64,000 nt of DNA from positions 1,736,001 to 1,800,000 of the forward strand of contig NC_022663.1 in the NCBI RefSeq assembly GCF_000157895.3, given 5' to 3'. Source of the stretch: Mycobacterium kansasii ATCC 12478 (GTDB lineage: Bacteria > Actinomycetota > Actinomycetes > Mycobacteriales > Mycobacteriaceae). The notes beneath the pieces were generated by a model that saw only the letters and a list, made by a program, of their open reading frames with translations, did not search any database and was not told the DNA's origin. Shown piece by piece: positions 35,060 to 42,739 of this stretch. Every line of letters starts with the position of its first letter. Position 1 is the stretch's first letter. Made by a program: the position numbers and the translations under genes.

Positions 35060-35501
35060 TACCGGGCAACACGCTCCGCCCAAGCCGTCGCCACCGCGTA
35101 GCGCACTTGTCCGCGGCGGCGCAATTGAACTGACCCGGCGTCGACGCCCTACTACCCCCGAAACTTGTGCCCGCGTCACCGACCTTCGGGCGTGGGCGAG
35201 GACGAGAGGGCAGCTGCCCACCCAACCCCCACCCGCCGTCGCGCCCTGCCCAGGACCCACCGGCGAACGCGCCCACTGGTGGTGGTACCAACCCTTCCAA
35301 CCCCAACCACCACCAACACCCAACTAACGCGGCTACCCGAGCCGGCCACCACCGGCACCGCATCGAAACCCAAACACATTGGCGCACAACCCGGCCACCC
35401 CCCACATCGCGGACACCCGAAACCACAACCAACCCCGCACCGCCACCGACCCGCGACCTCACGCCCCACACCCCTGATCAACACCCGCAGTAACGCGGAA
35501 C
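35060..35501. other. 442-bp region with repeat and proline/threonine-coding-like low complexity
   Basis: This stretch begins with the left copy of a 60-bp direct repeat (35156-35218). It is then very rich in CCA, ACC and AAC, so all forward frames look Pro/Thr/His-rich (for example PNHHQHPTNAATRAGHHRHR). In H37Rv, as I remember, a REP13E12 element lies at this side of ppdK. The low-complexity sequence could be a decayed remnant of such an element, but I find no clear motif. Confidence 0.4.
35156..35218. repeat. About 60-bp direct repeat, left copy
   Basis: It runs from CCCCGAAACTTGTGCCCGCG to GAGAGGGCAGCTGCC. A near-identical copy lies at 35734-35789, differing by a few substitutions and small gaps. 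The two copies flank about 515 bases that include an IS110 transposase relic. Confidence 0.75.
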
Positions 35502-35737
35502 ATGATCGAGGCCCTGATCGCCGGAGAGCGCGATCCCTACGGGCTGGCCGAACTGGCACGCGGAAAGATGAAAGCCAAGCGCTCGGAGTTGAATCACCGC
35601 GCTTGACGGTCGCTTCGTGAGCATCACGCCGAACTCGCGCGCATGCTGTTGAGCCAGATCGACGCGCTGAACACCCAGACCGACATCCTCTCGGCGCGCA
35701 TCGAGACCCGACTTTCGGGTCAGTCGGGCTATACCCC
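35502..35737 (+). pseudogene. IS110-family transposase relic
   Basis: From ATG 35503 the frame reads MIEALIAGERDPYGLAELAR and GKMKAKRSELNHRA, then a TGA. It continues in the same frame as REHHAELARMLLSQIDALNT and DILSARIETRLSG. This is the central linker of IS110-type transposases, normally within a 400-residue protein. Both catalytic ends are missing and a stop codon interrupts it, so it is a dead fragment. It sits between the two copies of a 60-bp direct repeat. Confidence 0.7.
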
Positions 35738-35789
35738 GAAATTTGTGCCCGCGACCTTCAGGCGGGGCGAGGACCAGAGGGCAGCTGCC
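35734..35789. repeat. About 60-bp direct repeat, right copy
   Basis: It runs from CCCCGAAATTTGTGCCCGCG to CAGAGGGCAGCTGCC and matches 35156-35218 apart from a few changes and small deletions. It begins directly at the end of the IS110 relic. The pair may mark the ends of a former composite insertion or be copies of a small dispersed repeat. Confidence 0.75.
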
Positions 35790-35970
35790 AGCTGCAGCTA
35801 AACCAGTTCGCTGCACAGACCTACCGGACACTGGTCATTTCCCCTCTCAATTTCCAACCAGGTCTGGTGCTATACAGTCGGGCCATTGTGAGGATTCTCG
35901 GCACTGCTCAGACTCGACGATGGCCGTGGGCCATCGCGCACACCGGAACCAGCCTCAAGAATAGGCGCCC

Positions 35971-36780
35971 ATGAAATTTCCATACGCCACAATACTTTTG
36001 AGCCTGCTCGCCCTCAGCGTCACAACAGAAGTACTCTGGATGGGTAATATCTCCCGGCCACCCACGGCGATCTATCACATCTGGCATGTGGCTCTGATGC
36101 TCTTTGTCATCACCGTACGCCTGGCTTATCAGCAGCGGCTTTCCCCGCAGGTGGCAAGGTATACGCGCATACTGATCGCGGGAATGGCAATGTGCGCCGT
36201 GGGAGACGTGGTCAATAGCGCCATATCCGGCATCGAACCCATCAGCCAAAAGCTGTCCACCGCGATCATTCTGTTCGGCGCCGGGTACACCTTGTACGTT
36301 TACGTCCTCTACCGTTTTTCTCAGCCCAGACTCGCACAACGTGGCGGAACCGGTTACCGCATGCGGTGGTTCGTCTTGATGATCATTGCGGTGGCCAACA
36401 CTGTGGGCTGGATCTCGTACGTGCGGGAGCCAGTGGCCGGTCATCAGTTCCTCGAGCTTGGCAGCTTCCTTTTCAACCTCGTCATCTACACCCTGATGAT
36501 CAGCTTCAGTATTTGGTATTTTTGGGCGAACCGACTCAGCCTGCCGGCGTTGCCCGTACTAATCGGCGGACTGCTTCTCCCGCTATCAGACTTGTACCTG
36601 TTCAGCACGTGGCTGGCACCGGGGCAGGATCGAAATGTTCCGACATTCGACCTGTATGCCGCCAACTGGATATTGTATTTTGGCGGACAGGTGTTATTCG
36701 CATTCTTGCCGGCCTGCGAAAACGATGCGATGTTAAGCGAATCACCGCAGCCGGGAAACAGACACGCGGAGCTGGGCTAA
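35971..36780 (+). CDS. Multi-spanning membrane protein of unknown function
   Basis: The 269-residue product is strongly hydrophobic with about eight helices (YATILLSLLALSVTTEVLWM at the start; later AIYHIWHVALMLFVITVRLA, LVIYTLMISFSIWYFWANRL and NWILYFGGQVLFAFLPACEN). The size and the GDVVNSAI segment in the third helix faintly recall YhhN/TMEM86 lysoplasmalogenases, but I would not assign that. By eye its codon use is lower in G+C than the neighbours. It is absent, as far as I remember, between Rv1126c and Rv1127c in H37Rv, so it may have been acquired together with the relic before it. Confidence 0.75.
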   Translation: MKFPYATILLSLLALSVTTEVLWMGNISRPPTAIYHIWHVALMLFVITVRLAYQQRLSPQVARYTRILIAGMAMCAVGDVVNSAISGIEPISQKLSTAIILFGAGYTLYVYVLYRFSQPRLAQRGGTGYRMRWFVLMIIAVANTVGWISYVREPVAGHQFLELGSFLFNLVIYTLMISFSIWYFWANRLSLPALPVLIGGLLLPLSDLYLFSTWLAPGQDRNVPTFDLYAANWILYFGGQVLFAFLPACENDAMLSESPQPGNRHAELG

Positions 36781-36806
36781 CCCAGACAACGACGAGACCC
36801 GGTGAC

Positions 36807-37454
36807 ATGGACAACGAAACCCCAAGCCAAGCCAACCCCACAGCACCCGGAATGCACGTCAAAGTGTTACAAGCCGTCCGCCTGAAGGGCCGGGTGAGCC
36901 CAACCGACCTGGCTACCACGCTAGGTGAAGACCTCCGCGCGATCACCGAAATCGTCGATCAGCTCACCGCATCGGGCCTCTTGCTCGAGGGCGCGACGTT
37001 GCGGATCAGCCCCAGCGGCCGCACCCGACTCAATGCGTTGCTCGCCGAGGAGCGCACCCGCGTCGACCCGGCGGCAATGGCCGCCGCTTACAACGAGTTT
37101 CGCAGCGTCAACGCCGATTTCAAAGTTGTGGTCACGGACTGGCAACTCAAGGGCGGCCAACCCAATGTCCACGACGATGCCGGCTATGACGACGCGGTAT
37201 TGGCCCGTCTCGACAATGTGCACCGGCGCGTGGAGCCGATCATCGCGGCCGCCGCAACGCAGCTGCCGCGGCTGCACGCCTACTCGGCGAAACTGAATGC
37301 CGCGCTTGACAAGGTCAAGTCCGGCGATATCGCCTGGCTCACCAGGCCGCTCATCGACTCCTATCACACCGTCTGGTTCGAACTGCATGAGGAGCTGATC
37401 CTGGCCGTGGGCCTGACCCGCGAAGAAGCGGCCAGATCTGGTGATGCCCAATAG
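36807..37454 (+). CDS. Conserved helix-turn-helix protein, Rv1126c-like
   Basis: The 215-residue protein has a MarR-like winged-helix segment at residues 15-75 (MHVKVLQAVRLKGRVSPTDL then EIVDQLTASGLLLEGATLRI). A helical C-terminal part follows (VLARLDNVHRRVEPIIAAAA, SGDIAWLTRPLIDSYHTVWF). It matches the place and approximate size of H37Rv Rv1126c next to ppdK, so it is a candidate regulator or partner of PpdK. ATG 36807 is preceded by weak signals only; the ATG at MHVKV 15 codons later is also possible. It converges with the next gene, 3 bases apart. Confidence 0.82.
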   Translation: MDNETPSQANPTAPGMHVKVLQAVRLKGRVSPTDLATTLGEDLRAITEIVDQLTASGLLLEGATLRISPSGRTRLNALLAEERTRVDPAAMAAAYNEFRSVNADFKVVVTDWQLKGGQPNVHDDAGYDDAVLARLDNVHRRVEPIIAAAATQLPRLHAYSAKLNAALDKVKSGDIAWLTRPLIDSYHTVWFELHEELILAVGLTREEAARSGDAQ

Positions 37455-37457
37455 TAT

Positions 37458-38702
37458 TCATTGCAGGGCGGCGTCAAGTAATTGCGCATAGGCGTCGATA
37501 TCGGGTATTGCCGACGCGGCCGCGTGGACACTGATCGCAATCGTGTCGCCGATACCGTGCACCCCGTGGGTCAGCCCCATCGCCGGTGACAGTGCCGGAT
37601 AGCCGGCCGTCAGCACCACCGGCGCGTCACCGAAATGGAGATCCGCGGCTCCGCGGTGCACACTGGATACGACGGTGTTGCCGGCCACTTGGGCCGGCCG
37701 GGCGTCGGCATCGAATTGGCTGACGCCCCACCGCAATAGCACTGCCGGAATGGTAGCGAAGGCCAGGTCGGCCGCCCGCACGGCGGGATGTCGCATGCGG
37801 CGGCGGGCATTGGCTACATCGGCGGCTATCCGCCCAACCCGCTCGGCGTGACCGAGCGCCGGGTACAGGCCGACGACGACGTTGCCGAAATGGTTATGCG
37901 CCTGCGGCACACCCGGTTTAGCCATCGGCACTTCTGCTGCCAGCGATTCGGCCGACCCGCCGAGCAGCCGGGACAGCGCCGTGGACACGGCGGCCAGCAC
38001 CGCGATAGTCACTGTGGGACCGGGCAATTGCGAGCGCTGCCGCACCAGTGTGCGCACCGCTCGCACACCCTCGGGCCGGGCGTTGGTGGAAAGCAGCGGC
38101 CGCGAACCGGCACTCGGCGCCAACCGCCCGGACCTGGTGTCGCGAACCAGCCGGCGGTGCGCGTAGGCCGCTGCGGCGGCCCGCCAGGGCAGGACACCCC
38201 GCCGCGGCCCGGTGACCGGCGCCACCGGAGCCGCCCGCCCGAACAGCCAGGCCGCCATCGCCGAGGCGCGCGCGCCGTCGCCGAGCGCATGCGCGACTTG
38301 GACGACCGCAACGGTGCCCGCGCCCCGGACCCCCGGAATCCCGGTCACCGGGGTGAATACGTGGACCCGCCAAGGCATCCGGCGAATATCGAGCTGCTCG
38401 TCGGCCAGCCCGGTGACGGCCGCCAGGCAGCCATGCCAACTGTCGTCGGTCGGCTCGTGGCGGACCACCTGCTCGGGCTCGACACCCGCGGCAACCCACT
38501 GCGGATAGGTCAGGGCAGATCGGGCGTGGACCCGCATCCGCAGCTGCGGACAGGCGTGGGCCCGGTCCAGGAGCTGCGCGACAGCCCGCTCGACAGCCAC
38601 GGCTTCACCGTCGAAGGCATACAACAGGAACTGGTCATTGGGAATCTTGGCCGACATCCAGTAGAACTGCGCGTCGACGGCCGCCATCCGGTGTGCCGCC
38701 AC
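37458..38702 (-). CDS. WS/DGAT-like acyltransferase-related protein (Rv1125-like)
   Basis: This 414-residue protein shares the overall layout of condensation/WS-DGAT-type acyltransferases: an N-terminal MAAVDAQFYWMS opening and a VAHALGDGARASAM segment where active enzymes have HHxxxDG. Further on is the NHFGNVVVGLYPAL region that resembles the second subdomain. The doubled His of the active motif is not kept, so classical wax ester or triacylglycerol synthesis is doubtful. Length and position match H37Rv Rv1125. Its start is 4 bases from the ephC stop, so the two genes form an operon. Confidence 0.8.
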   Translation of the reverse strand: MAAHRMAAVDAQFYWMSAKIPNDQFLLYAFDGEAVAVERAVAQLLDRAHACPQLRMRVHARSALTYPQWVAAGVEPEQVVRHEPTDDSWHGCLAAVTGLADEQLDIRRMPWRVHVFTPVTGIPGVRGAGTVAVVQVAHALGDGARASAMAAWLFGRAAPVAPVTGPRRGVLPWRAAAAAYAHRRLVRDTRSGRLAPSAGSRPLLSTNARPEGVRAVRTLVRQRSQLPGPTVTIAVLAAVSTALSRLLGGSAESLAAEVPMAKPGVPQAHNHFGNVVVGLYPALGHAERVGRIAADVANARRRMRHPAVRAADLAFATIPAVLLRWGVSQFDADARPAQVAGNTVVSSVHRGAADLHFGDAPVVLTAGYPALSPAMGLTHGVHGIGDTIAISVHAAASAIPDIDAYAQLLDAALQ

Positions 38703-38706
38703 AGCC

Positions 38707-39612
38707 TCACCCGGGTGTGCCGACGAACGTCAGGATCAGCTCGGCCACCTTCTCCGGCTGTTCCAGCTGCAGGAAATGCCCGGCGTGGTCGACGATCGCC
38801 ACGTCGCTGCCGGCGGGCAGCACGTTCTCGGTCCAATGCGTGAAAGCTGGTGTGGCACAACCGTCGTCGCGACCATGCAGGTACAGGCTCGGCAACCGCG
38901 GCGGCTCGGTCCACCATCGGTTCAACTCGGCGTAGGCGGCCGGCGGCCGGGTGTTACGGATGGTGGCCCGGTATGGGCCTAGCGCCGCTCGCCAGCTCTC
39001 CGGTGTGCCGATCGCGGCGTCGACGTGGCGCAGATCCTCCTCGGCGTAATAACCCGGCGACCACCGGCGCCACAACAGCGTGGGTAGCCACGCGGCGGAC
39101 CGCTCGGGCAGCCAGGGCAACTGGAAGTAGGCGATGTACCAGCTGCGCAACAGCTGATGCGGGAGCTCGCGGGCCAGCCGCCCGCGGTCGGGTACCCGGC
39201 CCAGCGGCCGGAATGCCGCCGCGGGCGGCACCGACATGATGACCGCCCGGGCGAACGGGCTGTCGGGCATCGCGGCCAGACCGGTGGCGGCGATCGCGCC
39301 CCAGTCGTGCCCAATCACCACGTCGTCGTCGGTTCCGCCGGCGGCCGCGCGCACCCGCAGCGCGTCGTGCATCAGCGCACCCACGTGATAACAGCCGTCG
39401 GCCGGAATCGACGACGGCGCATATCCCCGCATGAAGGGTGCGACGACCCGCCAACCCGCCTTCGCCAGCCGAGGAGCGACCTTGCGCCAGCCGTATGGGG
39501 TGTCGGGAAAGCCATGCAGGCACAAGGCGATCGGGGCGCCGGCCGGGCCCCAGGTCAGGGCCTTGAGATCAGCACCGGCGCCCGGGACGTCGATCCAGTG
39601 GGGTTCAGGCAT
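38707..39612 (-). CDS. ephC: Epoxide hydrolase EphC (alpha/beta hydrolase)
   Basis: The 301-residue protein has the alpha/beta-hydrolase epoxide hydrolase motifs: HGFP oxyanion motif at 33-36, nucleophile Asp103 in GHDWGA, and the catalytic His in DHAGHFLQLEQP near the C-terminus. A cap domain lies between them (LRSWYIAYFQLPWLPERSAA). Epoxide hydrolases open epoxides to diols in the cytosol. Place and size agree with H37Rv Rv1124. I chose ATG 39612 because AGGAAG lies 7 bases upstream; TTG 39660 would add 16 low-complexity residues. Confidence 0.88.
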   Translation of the reverse strand: MPEPHWIDVPGAGADLKALTWGPAGAPIALCLHGFPDTPYGWRKVAPRLAKAGWRVVAPFMRGYAPSSIPADGCYHVGALMHDALRVRAAAGGTDDDVVIGHDWGAIAATGLAAMPDSPFARAVIMSVPPAAAFRPLGRVPDRGRLARELPHQLLRSWYIAYFQLPWLPERSAAWLPTLLWRRWSPGYYAEEDLRHVDAAIGTPESWRAALGPYRATIRNTRPPAAYAELNRWWTEPPRLPSLYLHGRDDGCATPAFTHWTENVLPAGSDVAIVDHAGHFLQLEQPEKVAELILTFVGTPG

Positions 39613-39887
39613 GACAGGCTTCCTGGTCGGCGTTGGCGTGGTCGGTCGCGGCGTTGCCAATCATGCCGGGCGTGGCGCCCGGCGCGGCAGCTTGGTTCCT
39701 CATGTTGACTCCTATCGCCACCTGCAGCGCGCGCATGATCCAACGTAACCGGGACGCATGGGGGACAAAAAGACCGTCGATCGGGGGACTTCGCATTCAT
39801 CCCCGGTGTGGCCGCTTGGCCGACAGACGTCGCGCCGCCGTCACGGCACCCTGAATTCAGCGTCGTCAACGGGAGGACCAAGCAACG

Positions 39888-41048
39888 ATGATGTTCGCGT
39901 CGTTACCCCCAGAAGTCAACTCGGGCCGGATGTATACCGGTCCCGGAGCGGAGTCGATGTTGGTCGCGGCGAGCGCCTGGGAGACGGTTGCCGGCGAGTT
40001 GTACGCCACGGCGGCGTCGGTCGACTCGATGATCTGCGGGCTGATCAGCGGCCCGTGGCTGGGTGCCAGCGCGACGGCCATGGCGGCCGCCGCCGCCTCG
40101 TACGTGGCATGGCTGAAAACCACTGCCGCCCAGGCCGAGCAGGCCGCGGCCCAGGCAAGAGCCGCGGTGGCGGCCTATCTGACAGCGCATGCGATGACGG
40201 TCCCGCCGGCGCTGGTCGCGGCCAACCGCGCTCAGCTGGAGTCGCTGATCGCCACCGATGTGCTGGGTCAGAACGCCCCGGCGATCGCGGCTACCGAGGC
40301 CCAATACGGCGAAATGTGGGCCCAGGACGCGGCCGCGATGTACTGCTACGCCGCCGGCTCGACGGCGGCGACCACATTGACCCCGTTCACCGCGCCGGCC
40401 GAGATCTCCGACCCGTCCGGCCAGGTCGCGAACCTGGCCGCGCTGGTCCAGGCCACCGGCAACTCCGTGGCGACCGAAATCACCAACGCCGTTGCGCAGC
40501 TGACGTCCGCGGTGCCCGCCGCCCTGGCCGGCATCGGCGGTATGGCGGCGCCGTCGGCGCTGCCGTCATGGGTGAGCGACCTGCAGACCGTGATGAGCAT
40601 CTTCGGGACGCCGTTCTTCGCCTCCACCTCGCTGGCCGGGCTGGGGATGTCGATGTTGTCGAACCTCAAGGGTCTGTTCCCCGCGGCGGCCGCCGCCGGC
40701 GCCCAGATCGCGACGTCGGTCGCGCAGACTGGAACCGGCGCGCTGACGTCGTCGTCGCTGACCGCGGCGGTCTCGGCCGGGTTGGGCAACGCGACCACGG
40801 TCGGCGCCCTGTCGGTGCCCCAGAGCTGGGCCGCCACGGCCCCCGTGGCCCCGGCGGCCACCGCCGCGGCGGCAACGCCGTTGCCTCGGTCGGCGCTGGC
40901 CGCCGCGGTCGACGTACTGGACGCCGCAAGTCCGGGAACGCTGTTGGGCGGAATGCCGTTGGCGCAGTTGAGTTCCCGAGGCATGACCGGTGGCCCGTCC
41001 CGGCTGGAGTTCGGCTCGCTGCGGGTGCTGCCGGAGGTGGTCGGCTGA
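39888..41048 (+). CDS. PPE family protein, SVP subfamily
   Basis: This complete PPE protein of 386 residues has a PPE domain at 1-180 (MMFASLPPEVNSGRMYTGPG; NAPAIAATEAQYGEMWAQDA), then Ala-rich helices. The SVP motif GALSVPQSWAATAPV lies near residue 310, and the end is FGSLRVLPEVVG. GGGAGG 9 bases upstream supports the first of two adjacent ATGs. A TetR gene starts 16 bases after the stop on the same strand, which suggests co-transcription. The gene lies in the accessory block between ephC and bpoB. Confidence 0.93.
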   Translation: MMFASLPPEVNSGRMYTGPGAESMLVAASAWETVAGELYATAASVDSMICGLISGPWLGASATAMAAAAASYVAWLKTTAAQAEQAAAQARAAVAAYLTAHAMTVPPALVAANRAQLESLIATDVLGQNAPAIAATEAQYGEMWAQDAAAMYCYAAGSTAATTLTPFTAPAEISDPSGQVANLAALVQATGNSVATEITNAVAQLTSAVPAALAGIGGMAAPSALPSWVSDLQTVMSIFGTPFFASTSLAGLGMSMLSNLKGLFPAAAAAGAQIATSVAQTGTGALTSSSLTAAVSAGLGNATTVGALSVPQSWAATAPVAPAATAAAATPLPRSALAAAVDVLDAASPGTLLGGMPLAQLSSRGMTGGPSRLEFGSLRVLPEVVG

Positions 41049-41064
41049 TAGGCGGGCGGGTTCG

Positions 41065-41664
41065 GTGAGCAATGCGGACACTGTCCGCCGACGGGCCAAA
41101 ACGGGCGCCACTCAGCGGAGGATCCTGGATGCGGCAACCGAGGTTTTCGCGGCCAGGGGCTTCACCGCGGCGACGATGGCCGATGTGGTGGCCAAGTCAG
41201 GTGCCAGCATCGGCAGCATCTACCACCATTTCGGCGGCAAGAGCGAACTGTTTCTGGCGATCTTCGAGCAGCTGGCCGACGACGTGGAACGCCGTATCGA
41301 GGCGGCGATGCAGCACGCCCTCCGGACCGGCCCGGACGGCGCGGACCCGCGACACGCACTGCAACTTCACGTGCGGGCCTACCTGGAGGCGATGTGGGAC
41401 AACCGATGCCGGGCCAGGGTGTTGTCGTCCGGCGACACGCCCGCCGGATTCGAGACCGTCCGCCGCGACCGGATGTCGGCCGCCTTCCGCCGCTTGCTAG
41501 CCGTGCTGCCGCCCGACACGTCGCTGCGCAGCCAACTGCTGAGCCGCCTTCTGATGGCGACGATCGCCGAGTCGTCGTTGATGATCGCCGACTGCGAGAA
41601 CCCCGACGACGTCGCGCCGATCATCGATACGGCGATCGAATGGATCGCCAGGCTCACCAAGTAG
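41065..41664 (+). CDS. TetR family transcriptional regulator
   Basis: The 199-residue protein has the TetR helix-turn-helix at residues 12-58 (QRRILDAATEVFAARGFTAA, then ADVVAKSGASIGSIYHHFGG) and a helical ligand-binding domain with RARVLSSGDTPAGFETVRRD. The GTG at 41065 gives the usual length. It follows the PPE gene by 16 bases, so it is probably in the same transcript. The ligand and targets are unknown. Its stop lies one base from that of the convergent VOC gene. Confidence 0.88.
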   Translation: MSNADTVRRRAKTGATQRRILDAATEVFAARGFTAATMADVVAKSGASIGSIYHHFGGKSELFLAIFEQLADDVERRIEAAMQHALRTGPDGADPRHALQLHVRAYLEAMWDNRCRARVLSSGDTPAGFETVRRDRMSAAFRRLLAVLPPDTSLRSQLLSRLLMATIAESSLMIADCENPDDVAPIIDTAIEWIARLTK

Positions 41665-41665
41665 C

Positions 41666-42139
41666 TCACACTTGCGCTGCGGCCCTTTCCAATTCGGCGA
41701 TGACGATCTTGCGCATGCCGAGCATCGCGGTGGTCGCCGCGGTCGCCACGGCAGGATCGGGGTCGGTGAGCAGCTCGTATAGCCGGGCCGGGACGATCTG
41801 CCAGCTCAGCCCGAAGCGGTCTTTGCACCAGCCGCACTGCGATTCTTCGCCGCCTTGGGTCAGCCGGTCCCAGTAGTAGTCGACCTCGTCCTGGTCCTTG
41901 CAGTCGACCATGAAGGACACCGCCTCGGTGAAGCGGAATTCCGGGCCACCGTTGATGCCGACGAACCGCACCCCGTCCAGGACGAAGGTGCCCGACACCA
42001 CCGCGCCCGGTTCACCCGGGCCGGCCTCGGTGTAGCGATTGAAACTCTCGACGTGCGAGTTCGGGAACACCGAGGTGTAGAACTGGGCCGCCTCTTCCAG
42101 ATTGTGGTCGAACCAGAGTGCGGGCGTGATCGATGGCAT
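41666..42139 (-). CDS. VOC superfamily protein, PhnB/3-demethylubiquinone-methyltransferase-like
   Basis: The 157-residue protein has the vicinal-oxygen-chelate fold typical of the PhnB-like group: PALWFDHNLEEAAQFYTSVF at the N-terminus, FVGINGGPEFRFTEAVSFMV in the middle, and GGEESQCGWCKDRFGLSWQI near the C-terminus. This family is often annotated as 3-demethylubiquinone-9 methyltransferase, but the reaction is not established. AAGGAG precedes the ATG. A 10-bp tandem repeat array begins right upstream of that ribosome binding site, so expression may depend on repeat copy number. Confidence 0.88.
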   Translation of the reverse strand: MPSITPALWFDHNLEEAAQFYTSVFPNSHVESFNRYTEAGPGEPGAVVSGTFVLDGVRFVGINGGPEFRFTEAVSFMVDCKDQDEVDYYWDRLTQGGEESQCGWCKDRFGLSWQIVPARLYELLTDPDPAVATAATTAMLGMRKIVIAELERAAAQV

Positions 42140-42151
42140 GGCCGTCTCCTT

Positions 42152-42270
42152 GTCGTCGGGGGTCGTCGGGGGTCGTCGGGGGTCGTCGGGGGTCGTCGGG
42201 GGTCGTCGGGGGTCGTCGGGGGTCGTCGGGGGTCGTCGGGGGTCGTCGGGGGTCGTCGGGGGGTCGTCGC
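42152..42270. repeat. 10-bp tandem repeat (VNTR) at the VOC gene's 5' end
   Basis: The unit GGTCGTCGGG is repeated ten times without any change at 42161-42260, with partial or imperfect copies on each side. The array starts directly upstream of the ribosome binding site of the VOC gene, so it forms its leader or promoter region. The perfect identity of the copies suggests that the array is young or still changes length by slippage. Confidence 0.95.
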
Positions 42271-42448
42271 TGTGATAGACCCCGGCGACGACGAAAACTC
42301 ACCGCAACATCGTTCAGAACCGCACGCGCGGCGCGTCGCGGCTTGCCAGGTGGTCCCATTACTGGCAAGACCCCCGCCAAGCTGGCCCCTTATTTCTGGC
42401 AACCGACGTTAACCGGACCTTGAGGCCAAGACGCCTGCGCCGGCCCGG

Positions 42449-42736
42449 GTGGAAGGGATACACCACCAACCTGACTACCCAATGCTCGGCATTCGTATCG
42501 ACGCCTACCACCAGCTGCTAAGCATCGTGGTCGCCGCGTTGGCCGTCAGCCACTACAACGAAACCCAAACCGGCTGGATGATCAAGAAATTCGTGCACAC
42601 GGCCCGCCGCTACCGCACCGCCAAAATCAAGCTGGCCAACCAATCCTGTCCGCCGCCGACCACTACCCGACGACCTCCGCGAGGCGATCGCCGAAATCGG
42701 CAGAAAACTTGCCACGCCACGGACTTCCCGGCCTAG
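42449..42736 (+). pseudogene. Transposase C-terminal relic
   Basis: The first part reads AALAVSHYNETQTGWMIKKF and VHTARRYRTAKIKLANQ. After a one-base shift near 42640 a second frame continues as LPDDLREAIAEIGRKLAT. Together this resembles the C-terminal end of a mycobacterial transposase (KKFVRTARRYRT...LPDDL). I cannot name the IS family with confidence. The 5' part of the gene is missing and a frameshift is present, so it is not functional. Confidence 0.55.
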
Positions 42737-42739
42737 GCG

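Noticed and set aside
42152..42270. CRISPR-like array
   Set aside because: Units are 10 bp with no spacers, so it is a tandem repeat. PGRS and MPTR repeat DNA is likewise coding and not CRISPR.
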